In this document: positions 9,131 through 21,499 of the stretch, piece by piece
Layout: every line of letters starts with the position of its first letter
Position numbering within the stretch: the stretch's first letter is position 1
Source: Epilithonimonas vandammei
GTDB lineage: Bacteria > Bacteroidota > Bacteroidia > Flavobacteriales > Weeksellaceae
Direction of reading: 5' to 3'
DNA length: 64,000 bases
Assembly: GCF_003860525.1 (NCBI RefSeq)
Contig: NZ_CP034161.1
Coordinates: forward strand, 1-64,000
Notes under the pieces: model-generated
The model's input: only the letters and a program-made list of their open reading frames with translations
What the model was told of the DNA's origin: nothing
Databases searched by the model: none
Translations under genes and position numbers: made by a program

Positions 9131-10336
9131 ATGAAACTAAAATCTCCCGAACCATTTTGGCTAGTAAAAGATGGACTGAAACATTCTTATCCATCACTCA
9201 GAGAAAATATTGAAACCGAAATCCTCATCATCGGAGGTGGAATCACCGGTTCTCTTCTCGCCCATCAAATGATAAAAGATGGTTATAAAACTGTTTTAGT
9301 TGATAGACGAGAAATCGGGAACGGAAGTACAAGTGCCACGACTTCTATGTTGCAATATGAAATTGATATTCCGCTTTTTGAACTCTCAGAAATGATTGGG
9401 AAAGAAGGTGCAGAAAAATCTTATTGGGCTTGTTATGATTCGATTGATGATTTGCAGAAAATCTCAAAAGAAGTCAATTCCGATTGTGGCTTCAAGAAAA
9501 AACAATCGCTTTACTTCGCAGCTTTTAAGAAAGATGTCGATGATTTAAAGAAAGAATTTGAGGCTAGAAAATCGGCGAAGTTTCCTGTGAAGTGGCTTTC
9601 AGCAGATGAAATCAAAAAGAAATTTAAAATCGATAATACGTTTGGCGGAATCTTATCGGACCAAGGCGGAAGTATTGATGCGTTTTGTTTAGCACACGAT
9701 ATTCTGCATTACAATCACAAAAAAGGATTGCAGATTTTCGATAAAACGGATATTATCAAATTCGATTACAAGAAAAACGGAGTTACAGCAACAACCGAGT
9801 ACGGAAACACGATTAAAGCTAAGAAAGTCATTTTTTGCAATGGTTTCGAAAGTACAGAAATCATCAAAGACAACTTCGTCAATCTTTTATCAACCTACGC
9901 AATTGTTGGCGAACAGCACGAAAAAAGTCACAAGGAACTGAACGACCTTTTGGTTTGGAACACGGCTGAACCTTACATCTATATGCGGACAACGGATGAC
10001 AATCGGATTCTGATTGGTGGTGAAGATGAAGAATTTGTAGATGCTCAAAAACGAGATTCTCTACTTTTGGACAAAGAAAAAAAGTTGGTCAAAAAACTCG
10101 ATAAATACCTTCCTGAAAATAATTTTCGAACCGATTTCGTCTGGGCAGGAACTTTTGGAGAAACAAAAGATGGATTACCTTATATCGATGAACATCCCAA
10201 CTTTCCAAGCGCTTATTTTGTTTTAGGTTTTGGAGGAAATGGCATTACGTTTTCGGTCATCGGAATGCAAATGGCTTCTGATTTTCTAAAAGGTAAAAAA
10301 CACGAGTTGACCAAATATTTCAGATTCCGAAGATAA
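9131..10336 (+). CDS. FAD-dependent oxidoreductase, DAO family
   Basis: A 401-residue flavoenzyme of the D-amino-acid-oxidase-like fold. The N-terminal dinucleotide motif IIGGGITG (residues 33-40) is followed by the strand ending VLVDRR and the loop GSTSATTSMLQYEID. The C-terminal part has AGTFGETKDGLPYID and GFGGNGITFS, typical of FAD-binding in this family. Members oxidise secondary or tertiary amines such as glycine, sarcosine or gamma-glutamylputrescine; the substrate cannot be read from the sequence. There is no Rieske domain, unlike some longer relatives. Cytoplasmic, no operon partner; the next gene has its own promoter. Confidence 0.8.
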   Translation: MKLKSPEPFWLVKDGLKHSYPSLRENIETEILIIGGGITGSLLAHQMIKDGYKTVLVDRREIGNGSTSATTSMLQYEIDIPLFELSEMIGKEGAEKSYWACYDSIDDLQKISKEVNSDCGFKKKQSLYFAAFKKDVDDLKKEFEARKSAKFPVKWLSADEIKKKFKIDNTFGGILSDQGGSIDAFCLAHDILHYNHKKGLQIFDKTDIIKFDYKKNGVTATTEYGNTIKAKKVIFCNGFESTEIIKDNFVNLLSTYAIVGEQHEKSHKELNDLLVWNTAEPYIYMRTTDDNRILIGGEDEEFVDAQKRDSLLLDKEKKLVKKLDKYLPENNFRTDFVWAGTFGETKDGLPYIDEHPNFPSAYFVLGFGGNGITFSVIGMQMASDFLKGKKHELTKYFRFRR

Positions 10337-10350
10337 TTGTGGAATGCCAA

Positions 10351-10380
10351 TTTGAGATTTCATTTTTTATTTTAATTTTG
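10351..10380 (+). promoter_or_regulatory. Promoter of the YciI-like gene
   Basis: TTTG (10351-10354), 18-nt spacer, TAATTTTG (10373-10380), 16 nt before the ATG. A good match to the Bacteroidota consensus. Confidence 0.65.
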
Positions 10381-10396
10381 AAAGAAACTTAAACAA

Positions 10397-10852
10397 ATGA
10401 AATCACTATTTACAATTCTTTCTTTAATTATATTTTCGTCATTCATTAATGCTCAGAAAAAAGATTTTGACCAAAAATTAGCAGACTCTCTCGGAGCCGA
10501 CCAATATGGAATGAAATCTTATTATCTCGTGATTCTCAAAAAAGGAAAAGCTGAAATCACAGACAAAGCAAAAAAATCAGAATTGATGAAAGGTCATATG
10601 GACAATATTAACAAACTGACAAAAGATGGAAAACTAATTGTCGCGGGACCAATGGCGGAGAAAAACTCAAATGATTACAGTGGAATTTTCATTCTGGATG
10701 CGAAAACTAAAGAAGAAGCAGAAAGTTTAGTTTTGACTGACCCTTCTATAAAATCTGGAATTTTCGATGTTGAAATTTATAAATGGTATGGTTCTGCCGC
10801 ACTTCCACTCTATTTGAAATCTCACGATAAAGTAGCCAAAGTTAACTTCTAG
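10397..10852 (+). CDS. Exported YciI-like protein
   Basis: A 151-residue protein with a signal peptide (residues 1-19, ending FINA before QKKD) and a YCII-type domain: YYLVILKKGKAE, then GHMDNINKLTKDGKLIVAGPM, then GIFILDAKTKEEAESLV and DPSIKSGIFDVEIYKW. The ferredoxin-like YCII fold with a His-Asp pair is found in cytoplasmic dehalogenase-like and lactone-handling enzymes. Export of this version, probably to the periplasm, is common in flavobacteria but its role is unknown. The family call is good; function is not established. Confidence 0.75.
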   Translation: MKSLFTILSLIIFSSFINAQKKDFDQKLADSLGADQYGMKSYYLVILKKGKAEITDKAKKSELMKGHMDNINKLTKDGKLIVAGPMAEKNSNDYSGIFILDAKTKEEAESLVLTDPSIKSGIFDVEIYKWYGSAALPLYLKSHDKVAKVNF

Positions 10853-10981
10853 AAATAGTTACTTTTACTTTATTTTATCAACTATTAGGTTTTTTGCTAT
10901 AGTATTAATTTGATGCATTAATAAAACAAATTTTCTATAAACTGATCTAGAACTATCCAAATTGACTTTCTTTCATAAAAA

Positions 10982-11743
10982 CTAATCTGCAATAATAACC
11001 TCGATACCCATATCCGAAAGAGTTGCAAAATCTTTTGCAGAAATCCCAGAATCCGTTATCAAAGCATCCATTTTATGAATTTCACAAATTTTACCAAATC
11101 CTCTTTTATTAATCTTTGTAGAATCTGCTAGAATATAGACTTTGTCAGCAGAATTAATCATCAAAAGATTGAGATGTGCCTCCATAGCATTGGATGTAGA
11201 GAGCCCAAAATCAAAATCTATCCCATCAACACCTAGAAAAAGTTTGTTACAAGAAAACTGTTTGAGAATAGTTTCGGAAAACGGCCCAACTACAGACCCT
11301 GACGATTTTCGCACATCTCCTCCTAACTGAATAATGTCTATTTTTTCGTTATCACAAAGTTCTAGCCCAACTTTTAAAGATGATGTTAAAACAGTAAGTT
11401 TAGAAAAATCCAACAAATTTCTCGCTAAATGGTGCAATGTTGTACCCGAAGCCAATATTACAAAATCATGATCTTGTATTAATGTAGCCGCTTTTTTAGC
11501 AATTGCAATTTTTTGCTCTACTTGCACTTCTTCTTTTTCCGAAATGTTTTTTTCGAAAGCAAAACTAGATTGTTTTCTAGCACCACCATGGGTTCTATAC
11601 AACAATGATTTACTTTCGAGGAAACTCAAATCTTTACGAATCGTAACTGCCGAAACTTTTAAAGCATCGGAAATCTCATTCACTCTAATAAATTCCTCGG
11701 TATCAAAAAGATCTAAAATCTGCTGCTGGCGCTCATTTACCAT
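10982..11743 (-). CDS. glpR: DeoR/GlpR-family repressor, probable glycerol regulator
   Basis: A 253-residue DeoR-family regulator. Residues 1-57 form the winged helix (MVNERQQQILDLFD, recognition helix around VSAVTIRKDLSFLE, wing with RTHGGA). The C-terminal DeoRC sensor has ASGTTLHHLARN, QLGGDVRKSSGSVVGP and FLGVDGID, the phosphosugar-binding signature loops. It is divergent from glpD, glpK and glpF, so glycerol-3-phosphate is the likely inducer and the palindromes at 11856-11910 are the likely operators. The family is clear; the glycerol role rests on context. Confidence 0.85.
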   Translation of the reverse strand: MVNERQQQILDLFDTEEFIRVNEISDALKVSAVTIRKDLSFLESKSLLYRTHGGARKQSSFAFEKNISEKEEVQVEQKIAIAKKAATLIQDHDFVILASGTTLHHLARNLLDFSKLTVLTSSLKVGLELCDNEKIDIIQLGGDVRKSSGSVVGPFSETILKQFSCNKLFLGVDGIDFDFGLSTSNAMEAHLNLLMINSADKVYILADSTKINKRGFGKICEIHKMDALITDSGISAKDFATLSDMGIEVIIAD

Positions 11744-11855
11744 AACTTATAAAATTGTGTTTTTTTCAACAACAAATCAAAGAAAAAAAGAACATATAAG
11801 CAAATACATTATGCTCAACCTAATTACTTATTAACAAATTATTAAATTTAATTTT

Positions 11856-11910
11856 TTTGGTTTCATTTTCTTTCTTATATTTACAAATGAAACCAAACGA
11901 AATTTCGTTT
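11856..11910. promoter_or_regulatory. Overlapping operator palindromes and promoter of glpD
   Basis: TTTGGTTTCATTT (11856-11868) is a perfect 13-bp inverted repeat of AAATGAAACCAAA (11885-11897) with a 16-nt spacer. The right arm overlaps by 3 nt a second perfect palindrome, AAACGAAATTTCGTTT (11895-11910), which ends 13 nt before the glpD ATG. A weak promoter, TTTG (11856-11859) to TATATTTA (11876-11883), lies between the arms, so a bound repressor would cover the -33 region and the start site. Binding by the adjacent DeoR protein is inferred. Confidence 0.7.
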
Positions 11911-11923
11911 TAAATCATAAGCA

Positions 11924-13504
11924 ATGTCTAGAGCAACACAAATATCAAAAGTAAAAGAACAAAAAGAATGGGATATCATCGTAATTGGCGGTGGAGCGAG
12001 CGGTCTAGGAACAGCCTTAGACTCAACACTTAGAGGTTACAAAACTGTTTTATTTGAATCCCATGATTTTGCCAAAGGAACATCGAGCAGAAGCACAAAA
12101 CTAGTTCACGGAGGAGTGCGATATTTAGCACAAGGTGACGTTTCACTTGTGAAAGAAGCACTAAGAGAAAGAGGACTATTAGCCAAGAACGCAGCACATT
12201 TGGTAAAAAACCAAGCTTTTATAATTCCTAATTACTCTTGGTGGGGAGGTCCTTTTTACCTCATAGGACTATCTATCTACGATATGCTAGCAGGCAAATT
12301 AAGTATCGGGAAAACAAAATACCTAGGTAAAAAAAGCACAAAAAATCTACTCTCCAACATTAAAGAAAAAAACTTACAAAGCGGTGTTTTGTATCATGAT
12401 GGACAATTTGACGACTCGAGACTCGCTATTAATTTAATGCAATCCGCTATAGAAAACAACGCCTCTTTAGTAAATTATACTAAGGTAATTGGATTATTGA
12501 AATCGGAAAGCGGGAAACTAAATGGTGTAGTTGTAAAAGATACAATTTCTGGCAAAACTTACGAAGTGAAAGGAAAAGCAATCGTAAACGCAACTGGAGT
12601 TTTTACCGATGACATCCTTAACATGAATAATCCCAATCACAAGAAAACAGTTGTACCTAGCCAAGGAATACACCTAGTATTAGACAAAAGCTTCTTACCA
12701 CAAGACGATGCTATAATGATACCCAAAACAAGCGACGGAAGAGTTCTGTTTGTAGTTCCATGGCACGACAAAGTGGTTGTTGGAACAACAGACACTCTAA
12801 TTGAACATGAAAGTTTCGAACCGAAAGCGTTAGAAAAAGAAATTCAGTTTGTCCTAGAAACAGCAAAAAACTATTTAGTAAAAGCGCCAACAAGAGAAGA
12901 TGTACTTTCGGTTTTTGCAGGACTTCGACCTCTAGCCGCCCCAAAAGAAGAAGGAAAAAGCACCAAAGAAGTCTCTAGAAGTCATAAAATCATAATAGAT
13001 CAAACTGGCTTAGTAACAGTGATTGGAGGAAAATGGACAACGTATAGACAAATGGCTCAAGAAATCGTAGATGAAGCTGCGCAAGAAGGTAATTTACAAA
13101 AAGTTGAAACAAAAACACATCACTTTTCAATTCATGGGAACATCCCTACAGATCAAGTCAATAGGAGCAATCATTTATACATTTATGGGGCAGACATACC
13201 CGAAATTATAAAACTGCAAAAAAGTAACCCAGAGTACGCTAAAAAAATTCATCCAAAATACGAATATACTTATGCAGAAGTAGTTTGGGCTCTAAAACAT
13301 GAAATGGCTATAACATTGGAAGACGTCCTTGCAAGAAGAATCCGGTTTTTGTTCTTGGACGCAAGAGCTGCTATTGATGTCGCCAAACCTGTTGCAGAGT
13401 TTATGGCAAAAGAAATGAGTTACTCAGACGATTGGATCAATTTACAAACAAAAGAGTTCATTAATCTAGCCAAAGACTACTTACTAGTTGACTACAACGC
13501 CTAG
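11924..13504 (+). CDS. glpD: Aerobic glycerol-3-phosphate dehydrogenase
   Basis: A membrane-associated flavoenzyme that oxidises sn-glycerol-3-phosphate to dihydroxyacetone phosphate and passes electrons to the quinone pool. The 526-residue chain has the FAD motif IVIGGGASG (residues 19-27), then FAKGTSSRSTKLVHGGVRYL, the GlpD signature, and VIGGKWTTYRQMA near the C-terminal FAD contact. Its length matches the family. It is the first gene of the glpD-glpK-glpF set and is controlled by the palindromes just upstream. The 103-nt gap to glpK shows no terminator, so co-transcription is likely. Confidence 0.94.
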   Translation: MSRATQISKVKEQKEWDIIVIGGGASGLGTALDSTLRGYKTVLFESHDFAKGTSSRSTKLVHGGVRYLAQGDVSLVKEALRERGLLAKNAAHLVKNQAFIIPNYSWWGGPFYLIGLSIYDMLAGKLSIGKTKYLGKKSTKNLLSNIKEKNLQSGVLYHDGQFDDSRLAINLMQSAIENNASLVNYTKVIGLLKSESGKLNGVVVKDTISGKTYEVKGKAIVNATGVFTDDILNMNNPNHKKTVVPSQGIHLVLDKSFLPQDDAIMIPKTSDGRVLFVVPWHDKVVVGTTDTLIEHESFEPKALEKEIQFVLETAKNYLVKAPTREDVLSVFAGLRPLAAPKEEGKSTKEVSRSHKIIIDQTGLVTVIGGKWTTYRQMAQEIVDEAAQEGNLQKVETKTHHFSIHGNIPTDQVNRSNHLYIYGADIPEIIKLQKSNPEYAKKIHPKYEYTYAEVVWALKHEMAITLEDVLARRIRFLFLDARAAIDVAKPVAEFMAKEMSYSDDWINLQTKEFINLAKDYLLVDYNA

Positions 13505-13538
13505 ATAAAAGCAAATACTTAACAATCAACACATTTAG

Positions 13539-15104
<1,566 letters not shown>

Positions 15105-15136
15105 ATTTTAAAATACAAAAAATAAACTATTATAAC

Positions 15137-15856
15137 ATGTCAAACATTTTTATCGCAGAATTATTGGGAACATTGATTCTCATTCTTCTAGGAAATGGCG
15201 TTGTAGCCAATGTATTATTACAAAAAACAAAAGGTAACGGAGCGGGATTAATTGTCATTACCGCAGGTTGGGCTTTTGCCGTTTTTTCCGGAGCGGCAGT
15301 TGCTCTCAATTTGGGAAGTGCAGCACATCTAAACCCCGCTGTAAGTATCGCTACATTTATTGGAAACGGAATTACCTCTACAGAGCTAATCTCTTATCTA
15401 GGTGGCGAATTTCTAGGAGCAATGGCCGGAGCCTTCTTAGTTTGGCTAATGTACAAAGATCATTTTGATGCTACTTTTGAGGATCCAGGCGCTCAGCTTG
15501 CTTGCTACAGTACCGGACCTGCAATTAAAAACACATGGTCCAATTTATTCTCAGAAGCTTTAGGAACTTTTGTTTTGATTTTTGTCTCATCAAGCTTTGC
15601 ATCCACTCAAGGCGAAACTGTAGGCAGCATCGGCTTGTGGCCAATTACTACATTAATCTGGGCTATTGGTGTATCTCTAGGCGGAACTACGGGTTATGCT
15701 ATTAACCCCGCAAGAGATTTAGGACCTAGAATCATGCATGCTATTTTACCAATAAAAGGTAAAGGAACCAGCGATTGGGGGTACGCCTGGATCCCTGTAA
15801 TTGGACCTATAGTTGGAGCTATTTTAGCCATTTTAGCATATCAAGCAATTCATTAA
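15137..15856 (+). CDS. glpF: Glycerol facilitator (aquaglyceroporin)
   Basis: Inner-membrane channel of the MIP family that lets glycerol diffuse in. With the ATG at 15137 the product is 239 residues, with six hydrophobic helices and two pore loops: HLNPAV (NPA at 66-68) and INPARDLGPR (NPA at 190-192). The aspartate after the second NPAR (D194) is the residue that marks glycerol-conducting members rather than strict aquaporins. The reading frame extends upstream to 15092, inside glpK, but that extension is hydrophilic and precedes a normal MIP N-terminus, so I reject it. Confidence 0.92.
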   Translation: MSNIFIAELLGTLILILLGNGVVANVLLQKTKGNGAGLIVITAGWAFAVFSGAAVALNLGSAAHLNPAVSIATFIGNGITSTELISYLGGEFLGAMAGAFLVWLMYKDHFDATFEDPGAQLACYSTGPAIKNTWSNLFSEALGTFVLIFVSSSFASTQGETVGSIGLWPITTLIWAIGVSLGGTTGYAINPARDLGPRIMHAILPIKGKGTSDWGYAWIPVIGPIVGAILAILAYQAIH

Positions 15857-15874
15857 TCAAAAAAAACTATTACT

Positions 15875-16687
15875 TTGAAAAAATATATAGCCGCATTTGG
15901 CATCAGTCTACTATCTGTTTTTGCCTTCGCACAAGAAGAACCTCAGCCTACCGAAAACCTACACCTTACCGCAGGACTAGAAACAGCTCATTTATGGAGA
16001 GGTTTGGTAATCTCGGACAAACCAACTGTTACAGCCCAGCTGTATTATGATTTGGATAAAAACAAACACTTCCAAATAGGTATATGGGGAGGCATGGCAA
16101 TTTCTAATGACTCCGATGACACCCATTACAAGGAAATCAATTATTACATCCAATACAAAACGGAAGGACTTTCTATTGCGCTCTGGGATTTGTTCAATTC
16201 TCGAAACATCAACGAAATTGTTTCTTCAAAAGATATTTTCAACTACGGACACACCAAAACTGCTCATATAATAGATCTTAGAACTTCCTATCAATTTAAT
16301 GACCATTTTCCTTTGAGATTAGAAGCCGATGTTTTATTGTATGGAGGAGCTAATGCAGGAGAAGTGAAATTAAACGACAAAGGAGAATATGATGCCAACA
16401 AATATTCTACTTATGTGGAAGCAAGTTACCCATTGATACGAGGGAAGAAAACCAATTTAAAAGCCTTGGTTGGAGCAGGCTTTGCTCTTAATCCAGGTGA
16501 CAACAATAAAGGAGAAACAACTTTTTTGTATGGTAATGGCGAAAACAAATTTGACCTGGTTAATGTTGGTCTTGTGGCAATAAGAAACCTGAAAATATTT
16601 GATGCAAATTTCCCAGTAAATGCTGGAGTCCTCTGGAATCCTTCTCAAAAGTACGCAAGAGTACAGCTTTCAACTACCCTTTTCTAG
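15875..16687 (+). CDS. Outer-membrane beta-barrel protein linked to glycerol genes
   Basis: A 270-residue protein with a signal peptide (residues 1-19, cleavage after FAFA before QEEP) and alternating beta-strands ending in the aromatic C-terminus VQLSTTLF, the usual signal for outer-membrane barrel insertion. The start TAGLETAHLWRGLVIS resembles flavobacterial barrels of unknown channel function. It begins with TTG 18 nt after glpF, so it is the last gene of the glycerol operon. I infer that it passes glycerol or glycerophosphodiesters across the outer membrane. An insertion sequence begins about 20 nt after its stop. Confidence 0.7.
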   Translation: MKKYIAAFGISLLSVFAFAQEEPQPTENLHLTAGLETAHLWRGLVISDKPTVTAQLYYDLDKNKHFQIGIWGGMAISNDSDDTHYKEINYYIQYKTEGLSIALWDLFNSRNINEIVSSKDIFNYGHTKTAHIIDLRTSYQFNDHFPLRLEADVLLYGGANAGEVKLNDKGEYDANKYSTYVEASYPLIRGKKTNLKALVGAGFALNPGDNNKGETTFLYGNGENKFDLVNVGLVAIRNLKIFDANFPVNAGVLWNPSQKYARVQLSTTLF

Positions 16688-16804
16688 AAACATAGAAACT
16701 TTAATTAGTCTCTCCTTAAACCACCTATAATTTACTGATTATTAGTATTTTGGGTTTAAAATAGCTTGTTTTTTATTGCAAGAATTTGTATCTTAGAGCT
16801 TTAA

Positions 16805-17671
<867 letters not shown>

Positions 17672-17687
17672 TAAAAAACAATAATAA

Positions 17688-18017
<330 letters not shown>

Positions 18018-18139
18018 TGACAGTTTGTAAATATAGTTTTTTCATTTGAAATTTGCATGCGCCAACCGAAACGGAATCGGGCTCTGCTGAGGAGCAACCT
18101 GAGAGGGATAGGTTGGCCGACGAAATATAGTTTTCAAGG

Positions 18140-18164
18140 GCACTGCTTTTTGCGGTGCTTTTTT
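18140..18164 (+). terminator. Outward-reading hairpin terminator inside the IS3 element
   Basis: GCACTGC (18140-18146) pairs with GCGGTGC (18152-18158), followed by six T. It is oriented rightward, against the transposase genes. It would block transcription entering from the left, which could otherwise make antisense RNA to orfB. Confidence 0.6.
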
Positions 18165-18202
18165 CTGAATTATATTTCAGAAGTTCATGCCTTAAAAAAA
18201 CC

Positions 18203-19014
18203 TTATGCTGCCTCATATTCCGATGGGGTTTTAAAGTCCAGTGCTTCGTGCGGACGTTCATAATTGTAGTCTTCTATCCAGCGTTCCGTAAGGTCTTTTA
18301 CATCCTGAAGGGAGAAAAAAAGGTTGGCGTCCAGCACATCTTCTCTGTAGGTTTTGTTGAAACGCTCGATAATGGCATTCTGCTGTGGCTTTCCTTTTTG
18401 GATTTTAACCCATTCAATGTTGTTTTTATCCAGCCAATCCTGGAAAAGGCCCGAGGTAAACTCCGGGCCGTTGTCCGTGCGTATTCCCTTGGGCTTGCCG
18501 TGCTTCTCAATCATGCGCTCCAAAAAATGGATGACCGCTCTGGACGGCATGGATGTACGCGCATCAATCCCCAGACATTTTCTGTTGTACTGATCAACAA
18601 TATTCAGCGTTCGAAATCGGGATCCCCTCGCCAGTGCGTCACTCATAAAGTCCATTGCCCACTCATCATTTCGCTCCATGGGAACGGAAATAGGATTGGC
18701 AGGATTGTCAAACCGTTTCCTTTTCATTCTTTTGTAAAGCGAAAAACCATACTTCTGATAGACCCTTCGGATTTGCGAAGAACCGTACCCCGGGTACTTT
18801 TTACGAACCTTCACGATGACTTTCTTGCGTCCCAGCCTGCTGGTTCCCAATATCGAGGTGATGGCTTCTCGAAGTTTTTCATCTTTTTCGGGCATCCGTT
18901 TTTTATAATATTTTGAGGTTCTTGAGCGTCCCATTACGCGGCACACCTTAGCATAACTTATCTCCGGTCTTTTCTCCCGAATATAAGCAATACAACGCTC
19001 CTTCTGATAAGGTG

Positions 19015-19021
<7 letters not shown>
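18203..19021 (-). CDS. IS3-family transposase, catalytic OrfB
   Basis: A 272-residue rve-type integrase/transposase. The catalytic triad is visible with canonical spacing: D124 in WAMDFMSD, D183 in IRTDNGPEF and E219 in NAIIERFNKTYRED; 35 residues separate the last two (DD35E). The N-terminal part has the HTH-21-like YAKVCRVMGRSRTSKYYKK. OrfB overlaps orfA by 7 nt in the -1 frame, and in IS3 elements the active transposase is an OrfAB fusion made by ribosomal frameshifting. The slippery sequence A AAA AAG lies in the overlap. Intact. Confidence 0.93.
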
Positions 19022-19566
<545 letters not shown>

Positions 19567-19598
19567 TAAGGAACGACTAATTATAATTAATTTTATCC

Positions 19599-19631
19599 AA
19601 AAGCCTGCAAATCTATATCTGCAGGCTTTTT
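19599..19631. terminator. Bidirectional terminator
   Basis: AAAAGCCTGCA (19599-19609) pairs perfectly with TGCAGGCTTTT (19620-19630), with T and A runs on the two sides. It serves the leftward DUF4252 gene. It was probably also the end of the rightward glycerol operon before the insertion sequence separated them; the latter is inference. Confidence 0.8.
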
Positions 19632-19640
19632 CTTCAATAA

Positions 19641-20165
19641 TTAATTCCTTTTGATTTTGATTTGATTTTTTTCGGTGGCATTAACGATTTTTGAAATATC
19701 ATCTGGCGTAAACTTCCCTTTTACATCTACAAAAATCGTTTCATCATTATCATCTCTGACTGTAATTATCATACGTTTGATGATGTCGTCTGTTTGTTTA
19801 GCATTAAGGCTTATCAGATTTCCTTGTTGTTTTACAGACATCCATTCTTCGTAGTTATTATTGTCAAGATATTTCTGAAATTCGGCTTTGAATGGCGTTT
19901 TGGAACTTTCCACAATCAAAACTTTTACATCGCTGATTTTCTTTATCAAGTCTATTACTTCCTGACTTTCGCCGTCCTCTCTCAAAGCATTTTTCACATA
20001 GGATTTCGCCAAGAAAGTAGGAACATTGATACTGACAAAAGTCGAATTTTCTTTGAATCCTGGGTTGTCAAAAAAATCGGTGTGAACTTTTTTCTGAGAA
20101 ACCATACACGATTGTAAAAAGAAACCGACAATCGCTAAAATGATAATGTATATAAATTTTAACAT
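19641..20165 (-). CDS. DUF4252 lipoprotein
   Basis: A 174-residue predicted lipoprotein. The signal ends with the lipobox LQSC, acylated at C20. The mature part matches DUF4252: it begins SQKKVHTDFFDNPGF, with VKVLIVESSKTPFKAEFQKYL and IIVTVRDDNDETIFVDVKGKF-like strands in the second half. It lies 5 nt after the related GIN-domain protein, at the end of the ECF sigma/anti-sigma operon. DUF4252 proteins recur in this setting in flavobacteria; no biochemical function is known. Confidence 0.8.
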   Translation of the reverse strand: MLKFIYIIILAIVGFFLQSCMVSQKKVHTDFFDNPGFKENSTFVSINVPTFLAKSYVKNALREDGESQEVIDLIKKISDVKVLIVESSKTPFKAEFQKYLDNNNYEEWMSVKQQGNLISLNAKQTDDIIKRMIITVRDDNDETIFVDVKGKFTPDDISKIVNATEKNQIKIKRN

Positions 20166-20170
20166 AATTT

Positions 20171-21418
20171 CTAATTGATTGCGTTAATAGTAGAGCCCGT
20201 CATTTCATTGGCAGATTTTGTCACTTTAGAAGGATTACCTCTGTACTGTACAGACGCTGCAGATGTCGCACTTGCGGTTAAACTTTCTGTTGTATTGATT
20301 TTCACACTTGCTCCGGAAGAGGCATCTACAACTGCAGATTTGGTTACGAAATCCCCTGCTGAGATAGAACTTCCGCTGCTTGCACTGTAAACTCCCGAGT
20401 CTGCTTTTCCTGACAATTTGATAGAACTTCCGCTGCTTGCTTCCAAAGCTAGAGATTTGGTTTCCAAATTCATTTTTACGCTTACACCAGAAGAAACATC
20501 CAGTGCTGTGTTTGTATAGATTTTAAAACTTCCTGAAACCTGTGACCCAGATGAACAGCTTGCCACAAAAGTAGTTTCGTTAATCTGATTTACTGCTTTG
20601 AAAATCGAACCAGATTTGGTAATCAATTTTGATAATTTTGGGCCTGAAACAATCACTTTAAGACTATTGAAATTAAGATTTTTAACCCCTTTATTTCTGA
20701 CAAATATTTTCAAAACACCGTTTTCAACTTCTGTGATAACATATTGTTGCTTTTCTGGCTCCACTTTCACAACCACACTTTGCGTTGGACTTTGAGTGAA
20801 TTCTACATCTACTCCAGAAGAAGTTTCTATTCCGTTAAAAGCTGGGACGTTTCTCACACTTCCAATCTGGACATTGGCTGATTTTATACTAGACACTGGA
20901 TTTAATGAAGTGACATTTTTTGTTTCAGACATCAGGTTATTGACATCCTCCATAGAAATTTTCCCGTCCAACATCATTAGAACTGAACTGTCTTCTGATA
21001 TAATATTAAGAATCAGATTGTCCATCACATTGGCTGTGATATCCTGTGCCATAAATTTGATTTTAGCATCACGATTGTTCACAGTCACCAATTCCTCATA
21101 CTTCATATTTTTGAGAGAATTTGCAATTTCCTTTTCGATTTTCCCGCCATTGATAGTGGGATTATTTGACATTTCGGATTTTTCCAGAACCAGCATTTTC
21201 AGTCCATTCACTTTTCCTAAAAGCGGTTGAATTTTCCCCAATTCTTCATCATCGATTTTAAGGTTATTCAGCAATTTGAACATAGGTTTGGCAATTTTGA
21301 TAGAGGTTACACCTTCTGTATCCTGGTATTTATCAAAGAGCTTATTGAGTTCTTCTGTCTGTCCGAAAATATTCGTTGAGAGAAGAAATAATACGATTAA
21401 TATTGATATTTTTTTCAT
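20171..21418 (-). CDS. Exported DUF4252 plus GIN (DUF2807) domain protein
   Basis: A 415-residue exported protein with signal peptide MKKISILIVLFLLSTNIFG before QTEE. Residues about 20-165 are DUF4252-like (GVTSIKIAKPMFKLLN, LKMLVLEKSEMSNNP). From about residue 180 follows a GIN/DUF2807 right-handed beta-solenoid, beginning RNVPAFNGIETSSGVDVEFTQ, with repeated Ser/Gly turns such as EASSGSSIKL, SASSGSSISA and DASSGASVKI at about 20-residue spacing. It lies 81 nt after the anti-sigma gene and 5 nt before the DUF4252 lipoprotein, so it is probably a target or partner of the sigma system in the periplasm or at the outer membrane. Function unknown. Confidence 0.8.
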   Translation of the reverse strand: MKKISILIVLFLLSTNIFGQTEELNKLFDKYQDTEGVTSIKIAKPMFKLLNNLKIDDEELGKIQPLLGKVNGLKMLVLEKSEMSNNPTINGGKIEKEIANSLKNMKYEELVTVNNRDAKIKFMAQDITANVMDNLILNIISEDSSVLMMLDGKISMEDVNNLMSETKNVTSLNPVSSIKSANVQIGSVRNVPAFNGIETSSGVDVEFTQSPTQSVVVKVEPEKQQYVITEVENGVLKIFVRNKGVKNLNFNSLKVIVSGPKLSKLITKSGSIFKAVNQINETTFVASCSSGSQVSGSFKIYTNTALDVSSGVSVKMNLETKSLALEASSGSSIKLSGKADSGVYSASSGSSISAGDFVTKSAVVDASSGASVKINTTESLTASATSAASVQYRGNPSKVTKSANEMTGSTINAIN

Positions 21419-21499
21419 TGTAATAATTTTGGTCTTTGCAATCGCTACTTTATTAGTACTAATTTTCAGAATTTTCTTTGACAGCGATTTTAATTAATG

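Noticed and set aside
18155..18916. 253-codon open frame on the + strand
   Set aside because: It lies antisense to the IS3 OrfB gene, which has a full DD35E triad; the + frame has no recognisable domain.
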